Shown in pieces: positions 1 to 7,359 of a stretch of 36,477 bases of DNA. Within the stretch, counting starts at the first letter, position 1; each line of letters starts with the position of its first letter. A program made the position numbers and the translations under genes. Source of the stretch: a virus; IMG/VR virus record IMGVR_UViG_3300005264_000021, positions 1-36,477 of that record. One strand, written 5' to 3'. The notes under the pieces are model-generated. The model did no database searches and was not told the origin of the DNA. It saw only the letters and a list, made by a program, of their open reading frames with translations.

Positions 1-104
1 TTGATGATTTTGGTGAATTTCCTGAAATAGCAAATATTACAAGATTTTCACCAAGTAGTGCATATCAATATTTAAATGGTAATAAGCAAAGTGAATTATT
101 TTTA
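1..104. repeat. Left copy of the 104-base terminal direct repeat
   Basis: Bases 1-104 are identical to 36374-36477. A coding frame runs uninterrupted through the join, so the overlap most simply shows that the molecule assembled as a circle. It could be a circular genome or a circularly permuted, headful-packaged one. It does not look like a physical fixed end, because it lies inside a gene. Confidence 0.9.
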
Positions 105-173
105 CGTAGATTAGCTGAACATGCTGATTTAACATTTGCTGAATTTTTAAAAACATATGCAGATTTAATTTAA
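1..173 (+). CDS. Small HTH-like protein, C-terminal part (gene crosses the circle junction)
   Basis: This is the 3' end of the gene that begins at 36328. Joined across the 104-base terminal overlap, the frame gives 72 residues with no stop until TAA at 171-173. The sequence is a lysine-rich N-terminus followed by short predicted helices around FSPSSAYQYLNG and FLRRLAEHADLTFAEFL. That pattern looks like a small helix-turn-helix DNA-binding protein, with SPSSAYQYLNG as a possible recognition segment. The family is not recognised and the HTH reading is inference. It is the last gene before the replication set and could be a regulator of the early block. Confidence 0.6.
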   Translation, partial: DDFGEFPEIANITRFSPSSAYQYLNGNKQSELFLRRLAEHADLTFAEFLKTYADLI

Positions 174-230
174 AAAAAAATAACATGTCTTATTTAAAGT
201 ACGATAAAAATGAAGTGGAGGTGATACAAC

Positions 231-1487
231 ATGTCTAAATTTAAGTTATACGAACATCAAATTAAATCTTTAGAATTAACAAAAGATAAAAATAAAGTAG
301 CATATTATTTAGATATGGGTTTAGGAAAAACATTTGTTGGAGCTGAAAAACTAAACCAATTAAATGAAAAACTAAACATAGTTATATGTCAAAAAAGTAA
401 AATTGATGATTGGATTAATCATTTTAATTTATACTATCCTGAATATATTGTTTTTAATGGAAGAGAAAGCATGTATGAAACAGATATAAAAACAATAGTA
501 GTTATAAATTATGATTTAATATGGAGAAGAGATATTTATTTAGCGTTTAGTGATTTTACATTAATGTTAGATGAATCAAGTTTAATTAGTAATAAATCAT
601 CTGAAAGAACTAAATTCATCATGAAACTTAAATCAAAAAATGTAATTTTATTAAGTGGAACACCTTCAGGTGGTAAGTATGAAAATTTAATAACACAAAT
701 TAATTTATTAGGTTGGAGTATTTCACAAAAAGTATTTTATAATCATTATGTTGATTTTTCATGGGAAGGTGTTGAAGGAGCTACGTATTTACAAATTAAT
801 GGTTATAAAAGAATTGATAGATTAAATAAAAAGTTAAAAGAAAATGGATGTGTGTTTATGGAAACATCAGAAGTATTTGATTTACCGGACATGAATGATT
901 ATGTGATTCCTTGTAAAAAACCAACATTATATAATAAATTTCTAAAAGATAAGATAGTATATGTTGATGATGAACCATTAGTTGGAGATAGTACATTTAA
1001 AAAATTATTATACCAAAGACAATTGGCATCAATTCATTCAAAAGATAAATTTATAAAAATAACAAATGCTTTAGAGTCTACGGAAAATAGAGTTATTATT
1101 TTTTATAATTGGAAAGTAGAATTTGAAAAATTAAAGGGATTATGTTTTAGATTAGAAAAACCTGTGAGTTTTATAAATGGAAATGGTAAAGATTTAAAAA
1201 ATTATAATCAATATGAAAATACTGTAACATTGTGTCAATACCAAGCTGGATCAATGGGACATGATTTACAATTAGCACATCAAGTTTTTTATATTAGTCC
1301 ACCTTTAGGTAGTGTAATGTATCAACAGTCTAAAAAAAGGATCCATAGAATAGGACAAACTAAAAAATGTTTCTATTATCACTTCATTAGTAAATTTACT
1401 ATTGAAGAAGATATTTATGAAAGTATAAAAAATCATAGAGACTATGATTTAAAATTATTTGAGAAAACGGAGGATAATGATGGGTAG
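231..1487 (+). CDS. SNF2-family DNA helicase/translocase
   Basis: This is a superfamily 2 ATPase of the SNF2 type, common in the replication modules of Gram-positive phages. Visible motifs in order are Walker A MGLGKT (K33), motif II DESS (D113-E114), motif III SGTP (141-144), and near the C-terminus motif VI RIHRIGQ (arginines 370 and 373), the SNF2 signature. At 418 aa it is the compact phage form without accessory domains. It should translocate on duplex DNA using ATP and probably remodels replication or recombination intermediates. The start has a strong GGAGGTG site at 222-228. It heads a tightly packed replication operon, and its stop TAG overlaps the next gene by 8 bases. Confidence 0.9.
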   Translation: MSKFKLYEHQIKSLELTKDKNKVAYYLDMGLGKTFVGAEKLNQLNEKLNIVICQKSKIDDWINHFNLYYPEYIVFNGRESMYETDIKTIVVINYDLIWRRDIYLAFSDFTLMLDESSLISNKSSERTKFIMKLKSKNVILLSGTPSGGKYENLITQINLLGWSISQKVFYNHYVDFSWEGVEGATYLQINGYKRIDRLNKKLKENGCVFMETSEVFDLPDMNDYVIPCKKPTLYNKFLKDKIVYVDDEPLVGDSTFKKLLYQRQLASIHSKDKFIKITNALESTENRVIIFYNWKVEFEKLKGLCFRLEKPVSFINGNGKDLKNYNQYENTVTLCQYQAGSMGHDLQLAHQVFYISPPLGSVMYQQSKKRIHRIGQTKKCFYYHFISKFTIEEDIYESIKNHRDYDLKLFEKTEDNDG

Positions 1488-1701
1488 TGTAACAAAAAGA
1501 ATCAGAAGAAATATTTTAGAAAATGAAACAGGACGTAGATGTCACGGAGGATCTGGATACACAACAGGTAAATATAATGGAAGAGGAAATAATCCTCTAT
1601 TTAAATCAAAAAATAGAATAAAACCAATTAGTTTATTAGATGGGTTAAGAAAAAAACTCACTCATAAAAAAGTGATAAATAAAGAGAAGGGAGAAAATTA
1701 A
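1480..1701 (+). CDS. Small basic protein, unknown function
   Basis: This is a 73-residue, highly basic protein, rich in Arg, Lys, Gly and Asn, with an RRNILEN...GRRCHGGSG region. Longer in-frame starts exist at 1459 and 1477. ATG 1480 is preferred because it sits 6 bases after the GGAGG at 1469-1473. It overlaps the end of the helicase gene and is followed directly by the next gene. The charge suggests nucleic-acid binding, but no family is recognised. Confidence 0.6.
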   Translation: MGSVTKRIRRNILENETGRRCHGGSGYTTGKYNGRGNNPLFKSKNRIKPISLLDGLRKKLTHKKVINKEKGEN

Positions 1702-1959
1702 ATGATATTTTATAATTGTGTTTATAAAATTACACCAAACAGTGAGCGTTTACCAGGAGGTAAAAAATATTGTTTCAAATCAGAGTTTGAATTTGAACCA
1801 GGTGAAATTGTGGCAATTCCTAGTAAAAGATTAGGTTTAACAATGGTTACTATAATTGAAGAAGTCGAAAAACCTGATGAGTTTACAGAAGATGAATTAT
1901 CTGAGATTTTATATGAGGTGGAGCTTATAGAATTAGATGAAGATGAATTACCGTTCTGA
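1702..1959 (+). CDS. Small acidic protein, unknown function
   Basis: This 85-residue protein has a beta-rich first half (residues about 1-55) and a very acidic tail full of Glu and Asp. It starts directly after the previous stop, with a GAAGGGAG site upstream. Its TGA stop shares a base with the next ATG (TGATG), so translation is probably coupled to the nuclease that follows. The acidic tail resembles tails that mimic DNA or contact an SSB, but that is only a guess and the family is not recognised. Confidence 0.6.
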   Translation: MIFYNCVYKITPNSERLPGGKKYCFKSEFEFEPGEIVAIPSKRLGLTMVTIIEEVEKPDEFTEDELSEILYEVELIELDEDELPF

Positions 1960-2273
1960 TGAGTAATTTTAAATATCAGGATGTAAAAGAAAAGAATTTA
2001 CAAACTAGAGTAATTAAATGGTTACAATCAAAAGGTGTATATGTAATCAACATCTGGGGTAATTCTTTTCAACGATCAGGAATACCTGATTTAATATGTT
2101 GTGTAAATGGTAAATTTGTAGCCATAGAGTTAAAACGTGAAGGTTCAAGAGCCACGCCATTACAAGAATATAATATTGAACAAATAATTAAATCAGGTGG
2201 AATTGCAAAATTAATCAGACCATCAAGTTTTGATGAATTAAAAAAAATAATAGGAGGGTTATTAAATGAATGA
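1959..2273 (+). CDS. VRR-NUC domain nuclease
   Basis: This 104-residue single-domain nuclease belongs to the VRR-NUC branch of the PD-(D/E)XK superfamily, proposed to act on branched DNA such as Holliday junctions. Visible core residues are E11 in the first helix, D44 in RSGIPDL, E57-x-K59 in AIELK, and Q69 in the following helix. The length is typical of stand-alone phage VRR-NUC proteins, which usually lie beside an SNF2 helicase as here. Its start overlaps the upstream stop by one base and its end overlaps the next gene by 8 bases. The likely role is resolving recombination or replication intermediates before packaging. Confidence 0.9.
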   Translation: MSNFKYQDVKEKNLQTRVIKWLQSKGVYVINIWGNSFQRSGIPDLICCVNGKFVAIELKREGSRATPLQEYNIEQIIKSGGIAKLIRPSSFDELKKIIGGLLNE

Positions 2274-3114
2274 AGTAAAAATCATAAAACAAGTTTTACC
2301 AGTAATAGAATTTAACTATGAAGAAATAAAAGTAGAGTTAGAAAAAAACCTTGAGCAATATAAAAATGTTATAGTTACAAGTGAAACTTTAAAAGACTGC
2401 AGTGTAATAAAAAAAGGTTTAACCAAATTAAAAAAACAATTAAGTGATAGAAGAATTTCCATTAAAAAAGAAGTTTCTATACCTATAACAATTTTTGAAA
2501 CACAAATAAAAGAATTATCAAAAATGATAGAAGATGTAGAATTACCTATCAAAAAAGGACTTGATTTTTTTGAAGTTGAAAGAAAAGAAAAAAGAAAAGC
2601 GGAAGTGGAAAAATTAATTGATGATTTAGTATCGTCTAATGAATTTGGCATACTTATAAGTGATGTTGAAATTAAAGAAACATATCTTAATAAATCAATT
2701 ACTATGAAAAAAGTAAAAGTGTTGATACAAGAAGATATAAATAGATTAAATGATTTAGAAAAATTAAGAGAAGCAAACATATCTACAATCACTACAATGT
2801 TAAAAGTTTTAAATCAACAATTACCTGAAGAACATCACCTATCATTAAAATTATATATTAATATGTTAGACAATCATGATATTTCTTATATAATTGAAAG
2901 TGCAAATGAAGAACTTCTAAAAGCGAAAGAAAGAATTAAAAGAGCTGAAGAAACAGAAAAAATAACCGTTGACCGTCTCCATGCAGAGCGTGAAGAGGTA
3001 ATAAAGGTTGAATCTGAACAAAAAGTGACTCTTGAAATCACAGCCACAGTTACCCAATTTAAAGAATTAATTGTATATATGAATAATAATGGTATAGGTT
3101 ATGAAAAACTTTAA
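2266..3114 (+). CDS. DUF1351-type phage coiled-coil protein
   Basis: This 282-residue Lys/Glu-rich protein is long and helical, with heptad-like stretches through about residues 20-240. The pattern of an N-terminal VxPxIEFNYEEIK-like segment followed by SDRRISIKKE...P...E matches DUF1351, found next to recombination genes in Gram-positive phages. The biochemical role is unknown, although its position suggests recombination or replication support. A GGAGGG site precedes ATG 2266. The 3' end overlaps the downstream nuclease-ATPase gene by 14 bases, which suggests translational coupling. Confidence 0.7.
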   Translation: MNEVKIIKQVLPVIEFNYEEIKVELEKNLEQYKNVIVTSETLKDCSVIKKGLTKLKKQLSDRRISIKKEVSIPITIFETQIKELSKMIEDVELPIKKGLDFFEVERKEKRKAEVEKLIDDLVSSNEFGILISDVEIKETYLNKSITMKKVKVLIQEDINRLNDLEKLREANISTITTMLKVLNQQLPEEHHLSLKLYINMLDNHDISYIIESANEELLKAKERIKRAEETEKITVDRLHAEREEVIKVESEQKVTLEITATVTQFKELIVYMNNNGIGYEKL

Positions 3115-5200
3115 AGCAAGACAAAGTACAATTGCATTATTTGATCAATGTCCTAAAAGATTTAAATTTAGATTTATTGATAATATCAGAAGTCTTTTAG
3201 GACCTGAAGCTAATAACGCTTTAATAGTCGGCTCAACTTTACATTATGGTGCTGAACATGATAAAGATAAAATGATTGATTTTTATGAGAAACAATTTAG
3301 ATCCTTTAGCACTGATAATGAAGTTGAAATAATAAAATTAGAATATGCGTACGATTCGATGATACAAGTTTTAAAAACATTAGATATTTATAAAAAAGAA
3401 TTTACGTTATCGACTAATGATTTTACAGGAACAATTGATGTAATCACAAAAACTAAAAATGGTTATGGTTTATATGATATTAAATATTCAACCAATTATG
3501 ATTACTATATCAATTCGCCACAACTTCATATTTATAAATATTATATGGAAAAAATTTATAATATGAAAATTACAGAAATGGGATATATTTTTGTAACAAA
3601 AATAAAAGAACCTAAATATTTTAAAAATTTAGATGAAGGGAGAAAAATATTAGAAGGTAATACAATTTTTAAAAATGTATTAACAGAAATAAAGAACGTC
3701 AAATACAATGAAAGTTTTGTAGATAAATTTCATTATACTTATAATCATATAAAAAATGTAATAATGTTATATGAGTTAAATAAAGATGAGGGTTTATTTG
3801 AAAAAAACGAAACTTTCTTTTGTAACTGGTGTCCTTATAAAAAATTATGTCTCGGAGGAGGGGATGAATTAATGTATGAATTACCAAAAAACATTAAAAA
3901 GAAAGTAGAAGTGTTAGAAAAACCAAATCTAATGATTTATGGTGCTAGTTACTGTGGTAAATCAGTTTTTGCCGATAGTTATCCTGATGTATTATTCTTT
4001 AATACAGATGGAAACACGCAGCATTTAACAAGCCCAGTGGTCAATATACAAGACACTGTTGAAAAAGAGGGAAGATTAATAAAAAGAGAATTTGCTTGGA
4101 ATCATTTCAAAGAATATGTAACTACATTGTGTGAAGAAAAAAGTACATATGAAGTAATGGTTTTTGACTTAGTGGAAGATTTATATAGACATTGTAGAAA
4201 TTTTATGTTTGATAAATTAAAAATTGAACATGAATCAGATGATAAATTTTCAGCATGGGATAAAGTTACTTTTGAATTTATTAGAGAAATGAAAAAATTA
4301 AAATCATCAGGATATAGATTATTCTTTATTTTAAGAGAAAAAGAAACCAATGTGTATTTAAGAGGTGGAACTATTACTAAATATGAACCTGATGTTAGAT
4401 CTATAATAGCAAGAGCTTTATCAGGAATGGTAGATGCTACTATTAGATTTGTAGCTGATGGAAGTGATAGATATATTTTTGTTGGAAATGATCCTTATGT
4501 ATTTTCAGGTGGAAGAATGACATTTGATGTAGATAGAGTAGAAATGGATAGAGAATCTTTTGAATCAGCTGTATCTAGGGCTAGTGTTGGAAGTCTTTTC
4601 ACAGATAACTCACCTACTGAAAGAAAAAGTAAAAGTACAAGTAAAGTTAAAAAAGCTGTTAAAGATGAAGTAACAGCGCTTAAAGACGCTACTATTGAAG
4701 CAATTGAAAAACTTGAAGAGAATGCTCAAAAATTAGCTGAACCAATTAAGAAAACACGTAAATCAAGAACAAAAAGAGCAGTTGATGTATTTAAAGAAGA
4801 TAAATATTATTATTTTCAACAAACTAAAAGTTATATTTGTATTAAAAAAGGAAGTTTAATACCAACATCTGAAGAATATAAATTATATGATGAAATAACA
4901 AAAGAAGAATATTTAGAAAATACAAAATTAAAAGCTAAAAAAAATACTTATTATCATCATAAAAAAGATAATGAATTTTTAATGCTTGAAAAAGGTGCTT
5001 ACATTCCTGATAGCAAAGAATTTAAAGAATGTATAGAAATTACAGAAGAAGAATATAATCATGGTTTAAATTCAGAAAAAATATCACCAACAGAAGAAGT
5101 TAAAACAACCACAAGAAAAAGAAGAAAAAGAAGAGTAGTAGAAGAAGTACCAATTGCTGAAGATGAAGCTTTAGCTATCGATAATATGTTTAGAAAATAA
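3101..5200 (+). CDS. Fused PD-(D/E)XK nuclease and RecA-like (Sak4-type) ATPase
   Basis: This 699-residue protein has three parts. Residues 1-255 form a Cas4/RecB-like nuclease: D113 in GTID, D126-x-K128, and four cysteines (C17, C241, C244, C250) spaced like the iron-sulphur cluster of Cas4/AddB enzymes. Residues about 258-500 form a RecA-fold ATPase of the phage AAA_24/Sak4 kind, with Walker A GASYCGKS (281-288) and a Walker B-like VMVFDL. Residues about 500-699 are a basic, flexible tail with two related ~45-residue units (about 565-609 and 612-657). In many related phages nuclease and ATPase are separate genes. Here an in-frame ATG (3872, residue 258) has an ideal GGAGGAGGGG site at 3854-3863, so the ATPase may also be made alone. 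The likely job is end processing and strand annealing or exchange with the DUF669 protein. Confidence 0.85.
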   Translation: MKNFKARQSTIALFDQCPKRFKFRFIDNIRSLLGPEANNALIVGSTLHYGAEHDKDKMIDFYEKQFRSFSTDNEVEIIKLEYAYDSMIQVLKTLDIYKKEFTLSTNDFTGTIDVITKTKNGYGLYDIKYSTNYDYYINSPQLHIYKYYMEKIYNMKITEMGYIFVTKIKEPKYFKNLDEGRKILEGNTIFKNVLTEIKNVKYNESFVDKFHYTYNHIKNVIMLYELNKDEGLFEKNETFFCNWCPYKKLCLGGGDELMYELPKNIKKKVEVLEKPNLMIYGASYCGKSVFADSYPDVLFFNTDGNTQHLTSPVVNIQDTVEKEGRLIKREFAWNHFKEYVTTLCEEKSTYEVMVFDLVEDLYRHCRNFMFDKLKIEHESDDKFSAWDKVTFEFIREMKKLKSSGYRLFFILREKETNVYLRGGTITKYEPDVRSIIARALSGMVDATIRFVADGSDRYIFVGNDPYVFSGGRMTFDVDRVEMDRESFESAVSRASVGSLFTDNSPTERKSKSTSKVKKAVKDEVTALKDATIEAIEKLEENAQKLAEPIKKTRKSRTKRAVDVFKEDKYYYFQQTKSYICIKKGSLIPTSEEYKLYDEITKEEYLENTKLKAKKNTYYHHKKDNEFLMLEKGAYIPDSKEFKECIEITEEEYNHGLNSEKISPTEEVKTTTRKRRKRRVVEEVPIAEDEALAIDNMFRK
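3854..3874 (+). promoter_or_regulatory. Internal ribosome binding site and start codon for the ATPase half
   Basis: GGAGGAGGGG at 3854-3863 is followed 8 bases later by in-frame ATG 3872, exactly at the nuclease/ATPase boundary. The purine run also encodes the Gly-Gly-Gly after the last nuclease cysteine. It is either a relic of two separate genes or a live internal start giving a 442-residue ATPase. Its strength and spacing match true gene starts elsewhere in the window. Confidence 0.6.
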
Positions 5201-5214
5201 TAGGAGGTTTTTAA

Positions 5215-5667
5215 ATGAGTGTTTTTGATAAATTCAAAAGAACAGTAGACATACCAGGTCTAAAAGAAGATTTGAAAAAATCTAAAAGTGGAAAAAATGA
5301 TTTTCCTACAGTTCCAGAGGGAAATTATGAGGTTGAAATTGAAAAACTACAACCTGCAGAAACTAAATCAGGTAATCCAGCATTATCCGTTTGGTTTAAA
5401 ATTATAAATGGAAATTATAAAAATTCAAAGTTATTTATGACACAGCCAATAAATTTTGGTTTTGGATTACATAAAGCCAATGAATTTTTAAGAAGTTTAG
5501 GAACAAGTAAAGAGATAGTGTTTGATGATTTCACACAATATGAAAATTTATTGTTAGATATTGCAGAAGAAATCGTTGAACAACAAGATTACGAACTATC
5601 ATATACTATAAATTCAAAAGGGTATAGTGAGTTTGGAATCGAAGATATTTTTGAAATGGAGAAGTAA
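5215..5667 (+). CDS. DUF669-family protein, probable single-strand DNA-binding protein
   Basis: This 150-residue protein contains FPTVPEGNYEVEIEKL and an AETKSGNPALSVWFKI-like stretch, the signature of DUF669. That family regularly sits between a RecA-like ATPase and a polymerase in phages of low-GC Gram-positives and is thought to be an OB-fold SSB-like protein. The core is beta-rich (about residues 30-110) with an acidic C-terminus (IFEMEK) of the sort that recruits partners. It has a clear GGAGG site 14 bases after the previous stop. It probably coats single-stranded DNA for the neighbouring ATPase and polymerase. Confidence 0.8.
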   Translation: MSVFDKFKRTVDIPGLKEDLKKSKSGKNDFPTVPEGNYEVEIEKLQPAETKSGNPALSVWFKIINGNYKNSKLFMTQPINFGFGLHKANEFLRSLGTSKEIVFDDFTQYENLLLDIAEEIVEQQDYELSYTINSKGYSEFGIEDIFEMEK

Positions 5668-7353
5668 ATGTTATTTTATGACTTTGAGGTATTTAAAAAA
5701 GATTGGCTTATTGTAGTTTATGATATGTTAAATGAAAAAAAATATTACATCATTAACGATAAAGAAAAATTACAAGAATTTTATGAAGAACATGTTAATG
5801 ATATTTGGTTAGGATATAACTCTAAACATTATGATCAATATATTCTCAAAGGCATATTATTAGATTTTAATCCATATGAGATTTCCCAGTTCATTATAGA
5901 ACAAAAAAAATATGGCTGGGAGTTCTCTAATTCATTTAATAAAATTAATTTATATAATTATGATATAAAAATTGGATTCAGAAGTTTAAAAGAATTAGAG
6001 GGTTTTATGGGTAGTGATATTAAAGAATCAAACGTTCCTTTTAATATACAACGAAAACTCACCAAAGAGGAATTAAAGGAAGTTTTACACTATTGCATAC
6101 ATGATGTTGAACAAACAATAGAAGTGTTTTTAGAGAGCAAAGAAGAGTTCGATTCACACATGTCATTATTAAAAGCATTTGATTTATCATTAAAATATAT
6201 AAATAAAACTAAAGCTCAACTCTCAGCTATAATTTTAAAATCTCATAAAACCAATTTTAAAGATGAATTTGATATATCATTCCCGACAACTTTAGATATT
6301 AAAAAATATAAACACATAAAATCATGGTATGAAAATCCAAGTAATCATAATTATGAAAAAGAATTAAATTGTTTAATTGCTGAAACACCTCATAAATTCG
6401 CATGGGGAGGTTTACATGGTGCTAAATTAAATTATATTAAAAAAGGATTATTTATAAATGTTGATGTAGTCAGTTATTATCCTGCATTAATGATTGAATA
6501 TGGTTTTTTATCAAGAGGAGTTACGGATCCTAAGAAATATGAAGAAATCAGAGATAGAAGATTAGTGTTAAAAGCTGATAAAGATCCTAAACAATATCCT
6601 TATAAAATTGTATTAAATACAACATATGGAGCTATGAAAAATAAATGGAATAAATTATATGATCCTAAACAAGCTAATAATGTATGTGTAACAGGTCAAT
6701 TATTATTACTAGATCTAATTGAACATTTAGAGCCATTTTCAGAAATCGTTCAATCAAATACAGATGGTGTATTAGTAAGAGTGGATAGTGTAGCTCTAGC
6801 AGCACAAGTTAAATTAGCATGTGAAGAATGGGAAAAACGTGTTTACATGAAATTAGAATATGAAACATATGAAAAAGTATATCAAAAAGATGTTAATAAT
6901 TATATTATAATAAATAGACTAGGAGAATATAAATCAAAAGGTGCATATGTAAAAAAATTATCAAAACTAGATAATGATTTACCAATAGTAAATAAAGCAT
7001 TAATCAATTATTTTATAAAAGGTATTTCTCCAAATGATACAATTAATAGATGTGATAATTTATTAGAGTTTCAAAAAATATGTAAGGTGACTCAAAAATA
7101 TGAGTATGCCACTCATGGGAATAAAAGACTTAAAGAAAAAATAATGAGAGTGTATGCATCTAATAAAAGCAATGATTCTGGTATTTTTAAAATTAAAAAT
7201 AAAAATGGTGAATTAAGAAAAGAAAAAATAGCAAACACACCTGATAATTGTTTTATAGAAAATAAAGGTATAACAAAAATAAATGAAAAATTAGATAGAA
7301 AATGGTATATTGAATTGGCTAAAAAAAGAATAAAAAGTTTTGTGGGAGAATAA
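5668..7353 (+). CDS. Family B DNA polymerase with 3'-5' exonuclease
   Basis: The 561-residue replicative polymerase has Exo I YDFEVF (D5, E7), Exo II GYNSKHYD, and Exo III YCIHDVEQ. Polymerase motif A is DVVSYYP (D266-P272), motif B is KIVLNTTYG (K313-G321), and motif C is QSNTDG (D366). Motif C reads NTD where most family B enzymes read DTD; the second, catalytic Asp is kept. At 561 aa it is short. Only about 40 residues separate motifs A and B, so the large insertion of protein-primed phi29-type polymerases is absent. A primase lies next door, which also argues for RNA/DNA priming. Its ATG directly follows the DUF669 stop, with GGAGAAG as the binding site. Confidence 0.9.
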   Translation: MLFYDFEVFKKDWLIVVYDMLNEKKYYIINDKEKLQEFYEEHVNDIWLGYNSKHYDQYILKGILLDFNPYEISQFIIEQKKYGWEFSNSFNKINLYNYDIKIGFRSLKELEGFMGSDIKESNVPFNIQRKLTKEELKEVLHYCIHDVEQTIEVFLESKEEFDSHMSLLKAFDLSLKYINKTKAQLSAIILKSHKTNFKDEFDISFPTTLDIKKYKHIKSWYENPSNHNYEKELNCLIAETPHKFAWGGLHGAKLNYIKKGLFINVDVVSYYPALMIEYGFLSRGVTDPKKYEEIRDRRLVLKADKDPKQYPYKIVLNTTYGAMKNKWNKLYDPKQANNVCVTGQLLLLDLIEHLEPFSEIVQSNTDGVLVRVDSVALAAQVKLACEEWEKRVYMKLEYETYEKVYQKDVNNYIIINRLGEYKSKGAYVKKLSKLDNDLPIVNKALINYFIKGISPNDTINRCDNLLEFQKICKVTQKYEYATHGNKRLKEKIMRVYASNKSNDSGIFKIKNKNGELRKEKIANTPDNCFIENKGITKINEKLDRKWYIELAKKRIKSFVGE

Positions 7354-7359
7354 AAAATA

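Noticed and set aside
1-104. Physical direct terminal repeat marking genome ends
   Set aside because: It lies inside a gene that continues across it, and 104 bases is short. A circular or permuted assembly explains it better.
2316-2792. 158-codon minus-strand frame opposite the DUF1351 gene
   Set aside because: It is a mirror of a Lys/Glu-rich coding frame, has no ribosome site, and lies inside a tight plus-strand operon.
5668-7353. Protein-primed (phi29-like) replication
   Set aside because: The polymerase lacks the insertion between motifs A and B, no terminal-protein gene is visible and a prim-pol primase is present.
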